Assembly (NCBI GenBank): GCA_963749895.1
Contig: CAVVOG010000003.1
Location: 248,001-312,000, forward strand
Origin: AC-51 sp963749895
GTDB lineage: Bacteria > Actinomycetota > UBA4738 > HRBIN12
Length of the DNA: 64,000 nucleotides
Direction: 5' to 3'
Positions 43,299 through 51,493 of the stretch are shown here, piece by piece. The notes below the pieces were generated by a model. It worked only from the letters and a program-made list of their open reading frames with translations, ran no database searches and was not told where the DNA came from. Made by a program: the position numbers and the translations under genes. Numbering within the stretch: the stretch's first letter is position 1; every line of letters begins with the position of its first letter.

Positions 43299-44351
43299 AT
43301 GCGCGACGAGGTGCGACTGACGCGCTTCAGCCACGGCGCCGGGTGAGCGTGCAAGCTCGGTCCTTCTGACCTGACCCAGGTCCTGGGTCTGCTCGGTCCG
43401 TCGGCGAAGCCCGACGAGGTGCTGGTCTCCGAGGAGACCGGCGACGATGCCGCCGTCTACCGGCTACCGGACGGGGGCGGCTTGGTCGTGTCCGTCGACG
43501 TGTTCACGCCGATCGTCGACGACGCGTTCGACTGGGGTCGGATCGCGGCCGCGAACGCCCTTTCCGACGTCTACGCGATGGGGGCCGAGCCGAAGCTCGC
43601 CTTGAACCTCGCGGGATGGCCCCTGGACCTGGTTCCGTTGGAACTGCTCGCCGACGTCCTGCGTGGGGCGCGCGACGCGGCCGCGGCCGGTGGCGTCGCG
43701 GTCGTCGGCGGTCACACGATCACGACCGAGCGCGAGCCGCTGTTCGGGATGGTCGCGATCGGGTTCGTCGATCCTGCGCGTGTCGTGCGCAACTCGACCG
43801 CCGCCGCCGGGATGTCGCTGGTCCTGACGAAGCCGGTCGGCACCGGGCTGATCGCGACCGCCGTCAAGCGAGGGGTCGCCGAGCCGGGGCAGCTCGAGGC
43901 CGCCGTCGAGACGATGACCACCCTGAACGCAGCCGCCGCGGTCGCGATGGGGGAGGCCGGGGCGGCCGCCGCGACCGACGTGACCGGGTTCGGCCTCCTG
44001 GGGCACCTCCGGCGCATGCTCGAGGCGAGCGGGGCTTCCGCCCGGATCGACGCGGACGCCGTCCCGCTCCTGCCCGGCGTGCTCGACCTGGCACGCCGAG
44101 ACGTCGTGCCGGGCGGGACGAAACGGAACCACGCATGGGTGACGCCGGTCACGGATTGGGGCGGGCTCACGTTCCCGGAGCAGCTCGTCCTGGCGGACGC
44201 CCAGACGAGCGGGGGGCTGCTGATCGCGACCCGCCACCCCGACGCGCTGCGAACGGCGCTGGACGAGCGCGGCGTCGCTCACGCCACGGTCGGCGAGGTC
44301 GTCGACGGCGAGCCCGGCCGGATCGCCGTCGACGGCCGTTTGCCAGGCTGA
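43299..44351 (+). CDS. selD: Selenide, water dikinase; selenoprotein with in-frame TGA (Sec) at codon 16
   Basis: Reading from ATG 43299 gives LTRFSHGAG-[TGA]-ACKLGPSDL, the exact active site of SelD, where the TGA sits at the known Cys/Sec position followed by the catalytic Lys (AxCK). The rest (350 residues) has DVFTPIVDD, NALSDVYAMGA, TDVTGFGLLGHL and TSGGLL, all family hallmarks. SelD makes selenophosphate from selenide and ATP. Read as stop, the gene would lack its active site, so TGA is very probably selenocysteine. A SECIS-like hairpin lies 26 nt beyond. An alternative start at 43419 would drop the active site. Confidence 0.9.
43344..43346 (+). other. Selenocysteine codon (TGA) in selD
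   Basis: TGA lies in frame after codons for SHGAG and before codons for ACK. In SelD this place is Cys or Sec. The frame stays open for a further 334 codons. Confidence 0.85.
43373..43389 (+). promoter_or_regulatory. Candidate bacterial SECIS element
   Basis: GACCCAG-GTC-CTGGGTC is a perfect 7-bp stem with a 3-nt loop whose first base is G. The loop begins 33 nt after the TGA, inside the 16-37 nt range I recall for bacterial SECIS models. SelB would bind it to insert Sec. Confidence 0.65.
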
Positions 44352-44380
44352 TCGGTCGTTCCTCTAGGGCCGGGGAATAT

Positions 44381-44398
44381 CTACTCCGCTGGTAGCAT
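44381..44398 (+). promoter_or_regulatory. Putative promoter and dyad for the mec operon
   Basis: TAGCAT (44393-44398) is a -10 box for the gene at 44448. It overlaps a short dyad CTAC-N7-GTAG (44381-44395) in an AT-richer patch. A sulfur or cysteine regulator could bind here. The dyad is weak. Confidence 0.35.
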
Positions 44399-44447
44399 TT
44401 GCACCTGCAACAGGCGCACCCCGTGCCTGGTGTCATCCGGAGTGGAC

Positions 44448-44846
44448 ATGGCGGAGCTGGACGGCGTCTTCTACAAGGAGATCGTGGAGCAAGGGCTCCG
44501 CGAGTTCCCGAACGAGTGCTGCGGCCTGATCGCGGCCGAGGGCGACGTGCCCGTCAAGGTCTTCCCGATGACGAACGCGGACGCCTCGCCGGTGACGTAC
44601 CGTCTCGACGGCAAGGAGCAGTTGCACGTGTTCGACGAGATGGACGAGCGGGGCTGGGACCTGTGGGGGATCTACCATTCCCACACGCATTCCGAGGCGT
44701 ACCCGAGCGAGACCGACGTCAAGCTCGCGTTCTACCCTGACGCGCGGTACCTGTTGCTGTCGCTGGCCGATCGGAGCGCCCCGGTGCTGCGATCGTTCCG
44801 GATCGAGGACGGCGAGGTCACCGAGGAGGAGCTGACGATCGCATGA
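44448..44846 (+). CDS. mec: JAMM/Mov34 metallopeptidase, Mec-like
   Basis: The 132-residue protein has Glu23 (FPNECCGLI) and the JAMM motif HSHTHSEAYPSETD, i.e. HxHx7Sx2D with His77, His79, Ser87 and Asp90. In M. tuberculosis Mec removes cysteine from the C-terminus of CysO. The next genes match the same pathway. The ATG at 44448 has CCGGAGTGG upstream; in-frame GTG codons at 44430 and 44442 are alternatives. Its stop overlaps the next start by 4 nt. Confidence 0.85.
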   Translation: MAELDGVFYKEIVEQGLREFPNECCGLIAAEGDVPVKVFPMTNADASPVTYRLDGKEQLHVFDEMDERGWDLWGIYHSHTHSEAYPSETDVKLAFYPDARYLLLSLADRSAPVLRSFRIEDGEVTEEELTIA

Positions 44847-45679
44847 GCGCGGATCGACAGAAGAGCGCGCCGTTCACCGAGGAGCAGGTCCAGCGATACG
44901 CGCGCCACATCATCCTGCCGAACATCGGCGGGGCCGGGCAGCGCAAGCTGCTGGACGCGAGCGTGCTGTGCATCGGCGCCGGCGGGCTCGGCTCGCCGAT
45001 CGCGATGTACCTGGCTGCCGCCGGTATCGGCAAGTTGGGCGTGGTCGACTTCGACCGCGTCGACGTCTCGAACCTCCAGCGGCAGATCCTCCACACCGAC
45101 GGCGACGTCGGCCGTGCGAAGGTCGAGTCGGCCGTCGAGCACCTGCGCGCGATCAACCCGACGATCGAGGTCGAGGGCCACGACACCCTGCTGTTCTCGA
45201 CGAACGTCTACGACGTGTTCGACGGCTACGACGTCATCGTCGACGGGACGGACAACTTCCCGGTGCGCTACCTGGTGAACGACGCGTGCCAGTTCACGGG
45301 GAAGCCGCTCGTGTACGGATCGATCTACCAGTTCGAGGGGCAGGCCACGGTGTTCATGCCGGGCCAGGAGACCCCGTGCTATCGCTGCCTGTTCCCGTCC
45401 CCCCCGCCGCCGGGGACGGTCCCGTCGTGCGCCGAAGGCGGCGTGTTCGGTGTGCTGCCGGGGGTGATCGGTGCGATCCAGGCGACCGAGGCGATCAAGC
45501 TGATCACTGGCGAAGGGGACACGCTCGAGGGGCGGCTGCTCCTGTACGACGCCCTGCACATGGACTTCCAGGAAGTCAAGATCCGGTGGGACGCGGACTG
45601 CCCGGTGTGCGGCAAGGAGCCGACGATCACCGAGCTGATCGACTACGAGGCGTTCTGCGGCGTGCCCGCCCAGAGCTGA
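44843..45679 (+). CDS. MoeB/ThiF/MoeZ-type adenylyltransferase activating the sulfur carrier
   Basis: The 278-residue E1-like enzyme has GAGGLGSP (residues 46-52), the ATP loop, SNLQRQILH, and two CxxC zinc pairs (C179/C182 and C253/C256). PSCAEGGV holds the Cys at 196 that E1 enzymes use. It would adenylate the C-terminal Gly of the MoaD-like protein encoded next. Unlike mycobacterial MoeZ it has no rhodanese domain, so sulfur transfer must come from another protein, perhaps the rhodanese at 28836. Its start overlaps mec. Confidence 0.9.
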   Translation: MSADRQKSAPFTEEQVQRYARHIILPNIGGAGQRKLLDASVLCIGAGGLGSPIAMYLAAAGIGKLGVVDFDRVDVSNLQRQILHTDGDVGRAKVESAVEHLRAINPTIEVEGHDTLLFSTNVYDVFDGYDVIVDGTDNFPVRYLVNDACQFTGKPLVYGSIYQFEGQATVFMPGQETPCYRCLFPSPPPPGTVPSCAEGGVFGVLPGVIGAIQATEAIKLITGEGDTLEGRLLLYDALHMDFQEVKIRWDADCPVCGKEPTITELIDYEAFCGVPAQS

Positions 45680-45703
45680 GGAACGAGGAGAAGGACCCGA
45701 ACG

Positions 45704-45979
45704 ATGGCCGTGACCGTGAAGCTCCCGACGATCCTGCGCAAGCACGCCGGCGGCGAAGCGAAGGTGGGCGCGGACGGCGCCACCCTCCGCGACGTCCTGG
45801 ACGACCTCGAGGCCAAGTACCCCGGCATCACGAAGAACGTGATCGCCGAAGACGGCGGACTGCACCGGTTCATCAACGTCTACGTGAACGACGAGGACGT
45901 GCGCTACCTGGGCTCGCTCGAGACGGGCGTCGCCGACGGTGACACGGTCTCGATCTTGCCGGCCGTCGCCGGCGGCTGA
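45704..45979 (+). CDS. cysO: CysO/MoaD-like sulfur-carrier protein
   Basis: The 91-residue ubiquitin-like protein starts VTVKLPTILRKHAGGEAKV and ends VSILPAVAGG, with the Gly-Gly tail used for thiocarboxylate formation. Its neighbours (mec, MoeB-like, cysM) place it in the CysO pathway of cysteine synthesis. GAGGAGAAGG lies before the ATG. The next gene is convergent and 13 bp away. Confidence 0.9.
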   Translation: MAVTVKLPTILRKHAGGEAKVGADGATLRDVLDDLEAKYPGITKNVIAEDGGLHRFINVYVNDEDVRYLGSLETGVADGDTVSILPAVAGG

Positions 45980-45992
45980 GCGTTCGTCGCTC

Positions 45993-47243
45993 CTAGGTCT
46001 CGAGCGGGATCAGCAGGATCGCCGTGCTGAGGGGCCGCTCGGTCCCGTAGGCCACCCGGTTGACGGTGCAGCCGACCCGGGTCCGCATCTCGCAGAGCCT
46101 GTTGCGGGTCCGGACCCACATCTCGGTGCTGCCGCCGCCGTCGAGGTTGATCGCGTGGTACGCGCCCAGCTCGATCATCAGGTTCGCGAGCTGGACGAAC
46201 CGGATCCCCTCGCTCCACCCGTCCTGTCGACCGTCCACCGTGACGAGGTAACCGACGCAGTTCGTCTCCGGGTCCTTGTCGGAACAGCCCGCGCTGATCC
46301 CGGCGACCGTCCGAGGGTTCCGACACCCGAAGCAGCGGTCCGGCCCCTTCTTCGGGGCGCAGTCGTCCCCACATCGTGGAGCGACGTTCACGCCGTCGTT
46401 GACGAGCATGGGCAGCCCGGAGAACGCCTGGCGCACCTTCCCGAAGTGACCGAGGTCGACCGTGACGGAGATCCTGTGCCCGGGCGTCAACGACCCGACG
46501 GGTCTGCCGGCCAGCAGGACGTTCTCGAAGTCGTCCGTGGGGATGTCCATCGGCGCGACGTCGCACGTCCCGTCGGCGCGCAGCTTGACGGACTCGACCT
46601 CGTAGATGCGGTCCGGCCCCCGGACGTCACCGACGGGCCTCAGCAGGGCCGAGCACGTCCGCGTCGACAGGTATCGGGATGTCCCTCCGCGTGGGGTGAA
46701 TGCCACGACCTGCCGGCGCCTCGGCTGCTCCGCGTTCCAGCCCACGATCGGGAAGGACGTGTCGCCCTGGGTCGCGTGGATGTCCATCACGGGCCGGCCG
46801 ATCCACGCGCGATCGCCCGTCGCCGTGCTCGTGTACGTGTATCCGTGCTGGCTGGACATGCCGGTCGTCCAGATCTCCCCGTCGATCACCGTGAGATGCC
46901 GCGGTGCGTCCAACCCGGGGACCTTGAAGCCGCCGTTGACCGCCGCCCGAGCGCGGGTCTTCGCGGCCGTCTCGCTCATCGGCCGACGACCGTCGAAGGT
47001 GGGGTACGCGCTCCCGGCCCGCATCAAGGCGCTCTCGCCGAGGGGGAAGACCAGGGCCCGGACCTGCTGTTGGTTCCACTTGAACGCGCGGAGCCGGTAC
47101 CGGGACGTGGCGATCACCAGGTCGTCATCGCCCGTTGCGCGTGCGTGCGCCGGCGGGCTCACGGACCCGATCGAGGCGCAGAGGGTGAGCATCACGACGA
47201 GGACGAACCACCTTCGCCGAAGCGGGAACAGCACATGTGCCAC
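45993..47243 (-). CDS. Secreted phosphodiester glycosidase (NAGPA/DUF2233) family protein
   Basis: The 416-residue protein has a signal peptide (RRRWFVLVVMLTLCASIGSVSPPAHA) and a NAGPA core: ARAAVNGGF, VIDGEIWTTG and, near the end, ANLMIELGAYHAINLDGGGSTEM, the hallmark of this fold. Ten Cys lie in one region (RCGDDC..., CFGC, GCS, NC), probably disulfides. It likely acts on a glycosyl-phosphodiester outside the cell. GTG 47243 is chosen because GAGG lies just upstream. It sits inside what would otherwise be a contiguous cysteine operon. Confidence 0.85.
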   Translation of the reverse strand: MAHVLFPLRRRWFVLVVMLTLCASIGSVSPPAHARATGDDDLVIATSRYRLRAFKWNQQQVRALVFPLGESALMRAGSAYPTFDGRRPMSETAAKTRARAAVNGGFKVPGLDAPRHLTVIDGEIWTTGMSSQHGYTYTSTATGDRAWIGRPVMDIHATQGDTSFPIVGWNAEQPRRRQVVAFTPRGGTSRYLSTRTCSALLRPVGDVRGPDRIYEVESVKLRADGTCDVAPMDIPTDDFENVLLAGRPVGSLTPGHRISVTVDLGHFGKVRQAFSGLPMLVNDGVNVAPRCGDDCAPKKGPDRCFGCRNPRTVAGISAGCSDKDPETNCVGYLVTVDGRQDGWSEGIRFVQLANLMIELGAYHAINLDGGGSTEMWVRTRNRLCEMRTRVGCTVNRVAYGTERPLSTAILLIPLET

Positions 47244-47261
47244 GGGGAACCTCGTAGGTCG

Positions 47262-47297
47262 ACGCCTCGCGCAACCTATCGACCCATGGCGAGGCGT
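47262..47297 (-). promoter_or_regulatory. Inverted repeat upstream of the phosphodiester glycosidase gene
   Basis: ACGCCTCGC (47262-47270) and GCGAGGCGT (47289-47297) form perfect 9-bp arms around 18 nt. It ends 18 bp before the GTG start, so it would lie in the leader or promoter. It may be an operator or leader hairpin. Confidence 0.4.
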
Positions 47298-47304
47298 GCA
47301 AGGA

Positions 47305-47320
47305 CCGCCCGGGTGGGCGG
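47305..47320 (-). terminator. Hairpin downstream of the 47327 gene
   Basis: On the minus strand CCGCCC-ACCC-GGGCGG makes a perfect 6-bp stem 7 nt after the stop codon, followed by TCCTTGC. It is terminator-like, though the T-run is weak. Confidence 0.45.
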
Positions 47321-47326
47321 TGGTGA

Positions 47327-47743
47327 TCACCCGTCCCAGGTTCGGCGTTCGCCCGGCAGGGACGCCCGCTCGCCCCACGAGAGCTCGTCGTCGGTGTTGC
47401 GGTAGGGCTGGAGCCACGTGATCGGGTCGGCGTCGCGGTGCTCGAGCTCCACGCGGATCGCCTCAGGGAACGAGCCGACGGCGACGGTCACGTCCGCGCA
47501 GACCCCGATCGCCAGCAGGTGGTCGCGGCGTTCACGCGCCAGGGCACGCAGCGTATCCAGCTGCTCCTGAGGAGCGTCACCCGCGTCGGCCGGCCCGAGG
47601 AGCTCGACCTGACCGTCGGGCGCCATCGTCGCGCCGAACGGGAGGAACCCCCCGGCCTCGTCCACCTCGCGGCGAGCGGCCGGCAGGAGGAACCGCAACA
47701 GGGCCTCCATGTGCTCGTGAGGCTCGCCGGGCACGATCGCCAT
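47327..47743 (-). CDS. Hypothetical protein (about 138 residues)
   Basis: The protein is soluble, with HMEALLRFLLPAARREVDEAGGFLPFGATMAPDGQVELLG near the N-terminus and TVAVGSFPEAIRVELEHRDADPITWLQPYR near the C-terminus. I do not recognise a family with certainty; 'GFLPFGATM..DG' is common in a small group of actinobacterial proteins of unknown role. The ATG is set by a TAAACT -10 box 7 nt upstream. It diverges from a GNAT gene. Confidence 0.7.
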   Translation of the reverse strand: MAIVPGEPHEHMEALLRFLLPAARREVDEAGGFLPFGATMAPDGQVELLGPADAGDAPQEQLDTLRALARERRDHLLAIGVCADVTVAVGSFPEAIRVELEHRDADPITWLQPYRNTDDELSWGERASLPGERRTWDG

Positions 47744-47750
47744 ACCCCTG

Positions 47751-47756
47751 AGTTTA
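47751..47756 (-). promoter_or_regulatory. Putative -10 box, leaderless hypothetical gene
   Basis: TAAACT on the minus strand ends 7 nt before the ATG at 47743. Confidence 0.5.
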
Positions 47757-47797
47757 GGCACGTTGCGCAGGGCGACCCGGCGAGGGAAGCTCCCGCG

Positions 47798-48217
47798 ATG
47801 GAGATCCGACGGCTCGGTCCGGACGACGGTGCGCTGCTCGATGCCGCGGTCCGGGCCTTCCGCGGCTTCGAGCGCCGTGCCGACCACGCGTGCCTCACGG
47901 ATCTGGGCGCCCTGGCGCTCGTGGCGCTCGACGGCGACACGGTCGCCGGGTGGGCTTTCGGTCACGAGGTACCGCGACCCGTCGGCGTCCCCACCCTGAT
48001 CTGCTACGAACTGGACGTCGCCCCCGCCGCGCGGGGCGGAGGTGTCGGCCGTGCCCTCCTCGAGGCGTTCGCCGAGGCGGCCAGGGACCGGGGCGCGACC
48101 GAGATGTGGATGATGACCGACGTGGATCCCCAGGTCGCGGGGCGCCTGCTGCCGGGGGCAGCCGGTCGACCGGAGGGGATCCCGACCGGCCCGTGGTGGC
48201 TCTTCTCGGGCGCGTGA
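47798..48217 (+). CDS. GNAT family N-acetyltransferase (AAC(3)-I-like layout)
   Basis: The 139-residue acetyltransferase starts EIRRLGPDDGALLDAAVRAF and has ICYELDVAPAARGGGVGRALLEAFAEAARDRG, the acetyl-CoA motif, and ends TGPWWLFSGA. The layout resembles the small AAC(3)-I group that acetylates aminoglycosides, but substrate cannot be deduced. GGGAAG lies before the ATG. It lies between the cysteine genes and their continuation at cysM. Confidence 0.8.
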   Translation: MEIRRLGPDDGALLDAAVRAFRGFERRADHACLTDLGALALVALDGDTVAGWAFGHEVPRPVGVPTLICYELDVAPAARGGGVGRALLEAFAEAARDRGATEMWMMTDVDPQVAGRLLPGAAGRPEGIPTGPWWLFSGA

Positions 48218-48264
48218 ACCCGTGCAGCGGATCCGGGCCAGGGTGATTCCGACCTCCGCGCTGG

Positions 48265-48270
48265 GATAAT
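48265..48270 (+). promoter_or_regulatory. Putative -10 box, leaderless cysM
   Basis: GATAAT ends 6 nt before the GTG at 48277, with no ribosome site. cysM therefore has its own promoter despite the pathway genes upstream. Confidence 0.5.
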
Positions 48271-48276
48271 CCGCCC

Positions 48277-49212
48277 GTGCCCCGCTACGACTCGATCCTC
48301 GACGCGATCGGCAACACGCCGCTGGTCGGCATCCCGCGGATGTCGCCGAACCCCGGCGTGCGGATCTGGGCCAAGCTCGAAGGGGCGAACCCGACCGGAT
48401 CCACGAAGGACCGGATCGCCCTGAAGATGATCGAGGCCGCCGAGGCGAGCGGCGAGCTGACCCCCGATCGCACGATCCTCGAGCCCACCTCGGGGAACAC
48501 GGGCATCGCGCTGGCGATGGTCGCGCGGCGCAAGGGCTACCCGCTCACGGTGGTGATCCCCGACAACGCGAGCGAGGAGCGGATCGGGCTCCTGCGGCTC
48601 TTCGGCGCCGACATCGTCTTCAGCGACGGGGCGAAGGGCACGAACGGCTCGATCGAGGTGGCCCGGGCCCTCGCGAAGGACGAGCGCTACTACATGCCCT
48701 TCCAGTACGGGAACCCGGCGAACCCGCTCGCGCACGAGGAGGGGACCGCGCAGGAGATCATCCGCGACCTGCCGGAGGTGACCCACTTCATCGCCGGGAT
48801 GGGGACCGGCGGCACCCTCACGGGCAACGGGCGGGCGCTGCACGCGCATCGGCGCACGATCAAGGTGATCGCCGCCGAACCCGAGCTCGGCGACCTCGTG
48901 TACGGCCTGCGCTCCCTCGACGAGGGGTTCGTGCCACCGATCTTCGACCCCACCCAGATCGACCGGAAGTTCCTGGTGAACTCGACGGACTCGCTGCGGG
49001 CGACGCGCGAGCTCACGGCTCGCGAAGGGATCTTCACGGGTATCTCGAGCGGGGCGGTGATCCACGTGGCGCAGCGGATCGCGCAGGAGGTGGACCACGG
49101 CGACATCGTGTGCCTGCTGGCCGACGGGGGTTGGAAGTACCTGTCGACCGAAGCGTGGGCGGACGATCTCGAGACCGCGGAGAAGGGCGTCGAGGAGTCG
49201 CTGTGGTGGTAG
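48277..49212 (+). CDS. cysM: O-phosphoserine sulfhydrylase / cysteine synthase, CysM-like
   Basis: The 311-residue PLP enzyme has GANPTGSTKDRIALKMIE with the Schiff-base Lys44, TSGNTGIALAMVA for phosphate and a middle GMGTGGTLTGNGR loop. In M. tuberculosis CysM uses O-phosphoserine and CysO thiocarboxylate. The C-terminal GDIVCLLADGGWKYLSTEAW matches CysM. The genes mec, MoeB-like and cysO lie about 2.3 kb upstream, separated by three unrelated genes. murI follows by 3 nt. Confidence 0.9.
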   Translation: MPRYDSILDAIGNTPLVGIPRMSPNPGVRIWAKLEGANPTGSTKDRIALKMIEAAEASGELTPDRTILEPTSGNTGIALAMVARRKGYPLTVVIPDNASEERIGLLRLFGADIVFSDGAKGTNGSIEVARALAKDERYYMPFQYGNPANPLAHEEGTAQEIIRDLPEVTHFIAGMGTGGTLTGNGRALHAHRRTIKVIAAEPELGDLVYGLRSLDEGFVPPIFDPTQIDRKFLVNSTDSLRATRELTAREGIFTGISSGAVIHVAQRIAQEVDHGDIVCLLADGGWKYLSTEAWADDLETAEKGVEESLWW

Positions 49213-49215
49213 CGC

Positions 49216-50028
49216 GTGCCCGATAGCCGGCCGATCGGCGTGTTCGATTCCGGCGTAGGCGGCCTGACCGTGGCGCGCGCGATCCTCGACCTGCTCCCGA
49301 ACGAGTCCCTGATCTACCTGGGCGACGGGGCGCACTTCCCCTACGGGCCTCGTCCCGTGGAGGAGATCCGCGGGTTCGCCCTCGACATCGCGGCGGACCT
49401 CGTCGCGCGCGGCGTGAAGATGCTCGTGATCGCCTGCAACTCGATCGAGGTCTCGGCGATCGGCGACATCGCGGCCTCGCACGGCGTCCCCGTCGTGGGG
49501 GTCGTGAACCCGGGGGCGCGCGCCGCGGTCGCGGCGACCCGCTCGGGGCTGATCGGCGTGATCGGGACCGAGGCGACGATCGCGACCGGCGCCTACGACC
49601 GCGCGGTAGGGTCGTCCGCGCGGTTGCACCACGCCGCGTGCCCCGTGTTCGTCGAGCACGTGGAGCGTGGCGACACGACCTCCGACGGGTTGCGGGAGGC
49701 CGCGGGCAGGTATCTTGCCCCGCTGAAGGAGGTCGGTATCGACACGCTGATCCTGGGTTGCACCCACTACCCGCTCCTGTCGGGACTGCTCCAGATGGAG
49801 CTCGGACCCGACGTGGTCCTCGTGTCGTCCGCGGAGGAGACCGCCAAGGACGTGTACGCGACGCTCACGCGAGCCGACCTGCTGCGCGAGGATCCCGAGC
49901 CTCCGCACCATGCGTTCCTGACCACCGGCGACGCGGACCGGTTCCGCGATCTCGCCGAGATCTTCCTGGGCGGCCACGAGCTCGTGGCCGTCGATGCGGT
50001 CCACGTCGGAACGGGAGGCGGTCGGTGA
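49216..50028 (+). CDS. murI: Glutamate racemase
   Basis: The 270-residue racemase has GVFDSGVGGLTVA (Asp11), ACNSIEVSAI (first Cys, C74) and LILGCTHYPLL (second Cys, C181), the two acid/base residues. It makes D-glutamate for peptidoglycan. The usual ACNTA is ACNSI here, a conservative change. The GTG start lies 3 nt after cysM. Its stop overlaps the MBL gene start (GTGA), part of a coupled chain through rdgB. Confidence 0.95.
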   Translation: MPDSRPIGVFDSGVGGLTVARAILDLLPNESLIYLGDGAHFPYGPRPVEEIRGFALDIAADLVARGVKMLVIACNSIEVSAIGDIAASHGVPVVGVVNPGARAAVAATRSGLIGVIGTEATIATGAYDRAVGSSARLHHAACPVFVEHVERGDTTSDGLREAAGRYLAPLKEVGIDTLILGCTHYPLLSGLLQMELGPDVVLVSSAEETAKDVYATLTRADLLREDPEPPHHAFLTTGDADRFRDLAEIFLGGHELVAVDAVHVGTGGGR

Positions 50029-50777
50029 AGCTCACGGTGCTCGGTTCGCACGGCACCTGGCCGGGACCCGCGGGGGAGTGCTCCGGCTACCTGGTGACGA
50101 GCGACGGGTTCCATCTGTGGCTCGACGCGGGGACGGGCACGTTCGCCCGGCTCCAGGAGCAGGTGGCCGTGGGGGACGTCGGCGGCATCGTGATCTCGCA
50201 CGGCCACGCGGACCACTTCCTGGACATGATCCCCGCGTTCTACGCGCGGCACTACGGGAGGCTCGGTACCCCGGGGCTGCCCTTCCACTCGCCCTCCGGG
50301 TTCACGGACCTGGCCTCGCTCCTGGTCAGCGAGAACGGCCGCGACGTGATGGCCGAGGCGTACGCGTTCCACGAGCGACGCGCCGGCGACGTGTTCGAGG
50401 TGGGGCCGTTCCGCGTGACGGCGTTCGAGATGACGCACATCGGCGTCTACTCGCTCGGCTACCGGATCGAGGCCGACGGCGCGACCCTCGCCTACACGGG
50501 TGACACCGGTCCCTGCCCCGAAGCGATCGAGCTCGCGCGCGGCGCCGACCTGTTCCTCGCGGAGGCGACGTACCAGAATGCGTCGAACCTGGCGTACTTC
50601 CACCTCAGCGCCCAGCAGGCGGCCGAGCACGCCGCGGTCGCCGGCGCTGGGCGGCTCGTCCTGACCCACCTGGTCCCCGGTACCGATCCGTCGATCTCGA
50701 TCGACGAGGCCGCCGCCGTGTTCGACGGACCGGTCGACGCGGCGACGCCCGGCGCGTCGTGGGAGGTGGGTGGGTGA
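50025..50777 (+). CDS. MBL-fold phosphodiesterase (Rv1339-like)
   Basis: The 250-residue protein begins KLTVLGSHGTWPGP and has ISHGHADHFLDMIP (H59, H61, D63, H64), MTHIGVYSLGYRI, YTGDTGP and LVLTHLVP, the two-metal ligands of metallo-beta-lactamase folds. Its position between murI and rph is that of Rv1339, reported as an unusual cAMP phosphodiesterase. The class is similar to RNase Z or cyclic-nucleotide phosphodiesterases. It overlaps both neighbours by 4 nt. Confidence 0.88.
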   Translation: MKLTVLGSHGTWPGPAGECSGYLVTSDGFHLWLDAGTGTFARLQEQVAVGDVGGIVISHGHADHFLDMIPAFYARHYGRLGTPGLPFHSPSGFTDLASLLVSENGRDVMAEAYAFHERRAGDVFEVGPFRVTAFEMTHIGVYSLGYRIEADGATLAYTGDTGPCPEAIELARGADLFLAEATYQNASNLAYFHLSAQQAAEHAAVAGAGRLVLTHLVPGTDPSISIDEAAAVFDGPVDAATPGASWEVGG

Positions 50778-51493
50778 GCAGGCCCGACGGACGCGACGCG
50801 GGGCAGCTCCGGCCCGTCACGTACGAACTGGGGTTCCAGGAGTGGGCCGACGGCTCGGTCCTGTTCTCGATGGGGCGAACGCGCGTGCTGTGTTCGGCGA
50901 CGGTCGCCGAGGACACGCCGCGATGGCTCCGTGGCACCGGCAAGGGCTGGGTGACGGGTGAGTACTCGATGCTCCCGGCCTCGACGCTGGAACGGTCCCC
51001 ACGCGAGGTCAATCGGGGTCGCCCGGGCGGGCGCACCCAGGAGATCCAGCGGCTGATCGGGCGAGCCCTGCGGAGCGTGACCGACCTGCGACGCCTCGGC
51101 GAGCGGATGGTCACCGTCGATTGCGACGTCCTGCAGGCCGATGCCGGGACGCGGACGGCCTCGATCACGGGGGGGTACATCGCGCTGGCCCTCGCCCTGC
51201 GGGGGATCGAGTCCCGCGGCCTGATCCCCGGGGACCTGCTGCGGGACCACGTCGCCGCCGTGTCGGTCGGCCTCGTCGACGGCGAGTCGCGCCTGGACCT
51301 GTGCTACGACGAGGACGCGGGCGCCGAGGTGGACTTCAACGTGGTGATGACCGGGGCGGGCGCGCTCGTCGAGGTCCAGGGCACCGCCGAGGGCGAGCCG
51401 TTCAGCCGGACGCAGCTCGACTCGATGCTCGATCTGGCCGCGGACGGGATCGCCGAGCTGGTCGAGATCCAGCGCGCTGCGCTCGCCGGATGA
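50774..51493 (+). CDS. rph: Ribonuclease PH
   Basis: The 239-residue phosphorolytic RNase has RPVTYELGFQEWADGSVLFSMG, VTGEYSMLPAS, RPGGRTQEIQRLIGRALRSV and DCDVLQADAGTRTASITGGYIAL, all RNase PH signatures. It trims tRNA 3' ends using phosphate. Two GTGA/ATGA overlaps tie it to the MBL gene and rdgB. The gene is intact and of usual length. Confidence 0.95.
   Translation: MSRPDGRDAGQLRPVTYELGFQEWADGSVLFSMGRTRVLCSATVAEDTPRWLRGTGKGWVTGEYSMLPASTLERSPREVNRGRPGGRTQEIQRLIGRALRSVTDLRRLGERMVTVDCDVLQADAGTRTASITGGYIALALALRGIESRGLIPGDLLRDHVAAVSVGLVDGESRLDLCYDEDAGAEVDFNVVMTGAGALVEVQGTAEGEPFSRTQLDSMLDLAADGIAELVEIQRAALAG

Noticed and set aside
43344..43346. TGA in selD as a true stop, with selD starting at 43419
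   Set aside because: That would remove the active-site Cys/Sec and Lys. The -10 box, frame and SECIS hairpin all support reading through.
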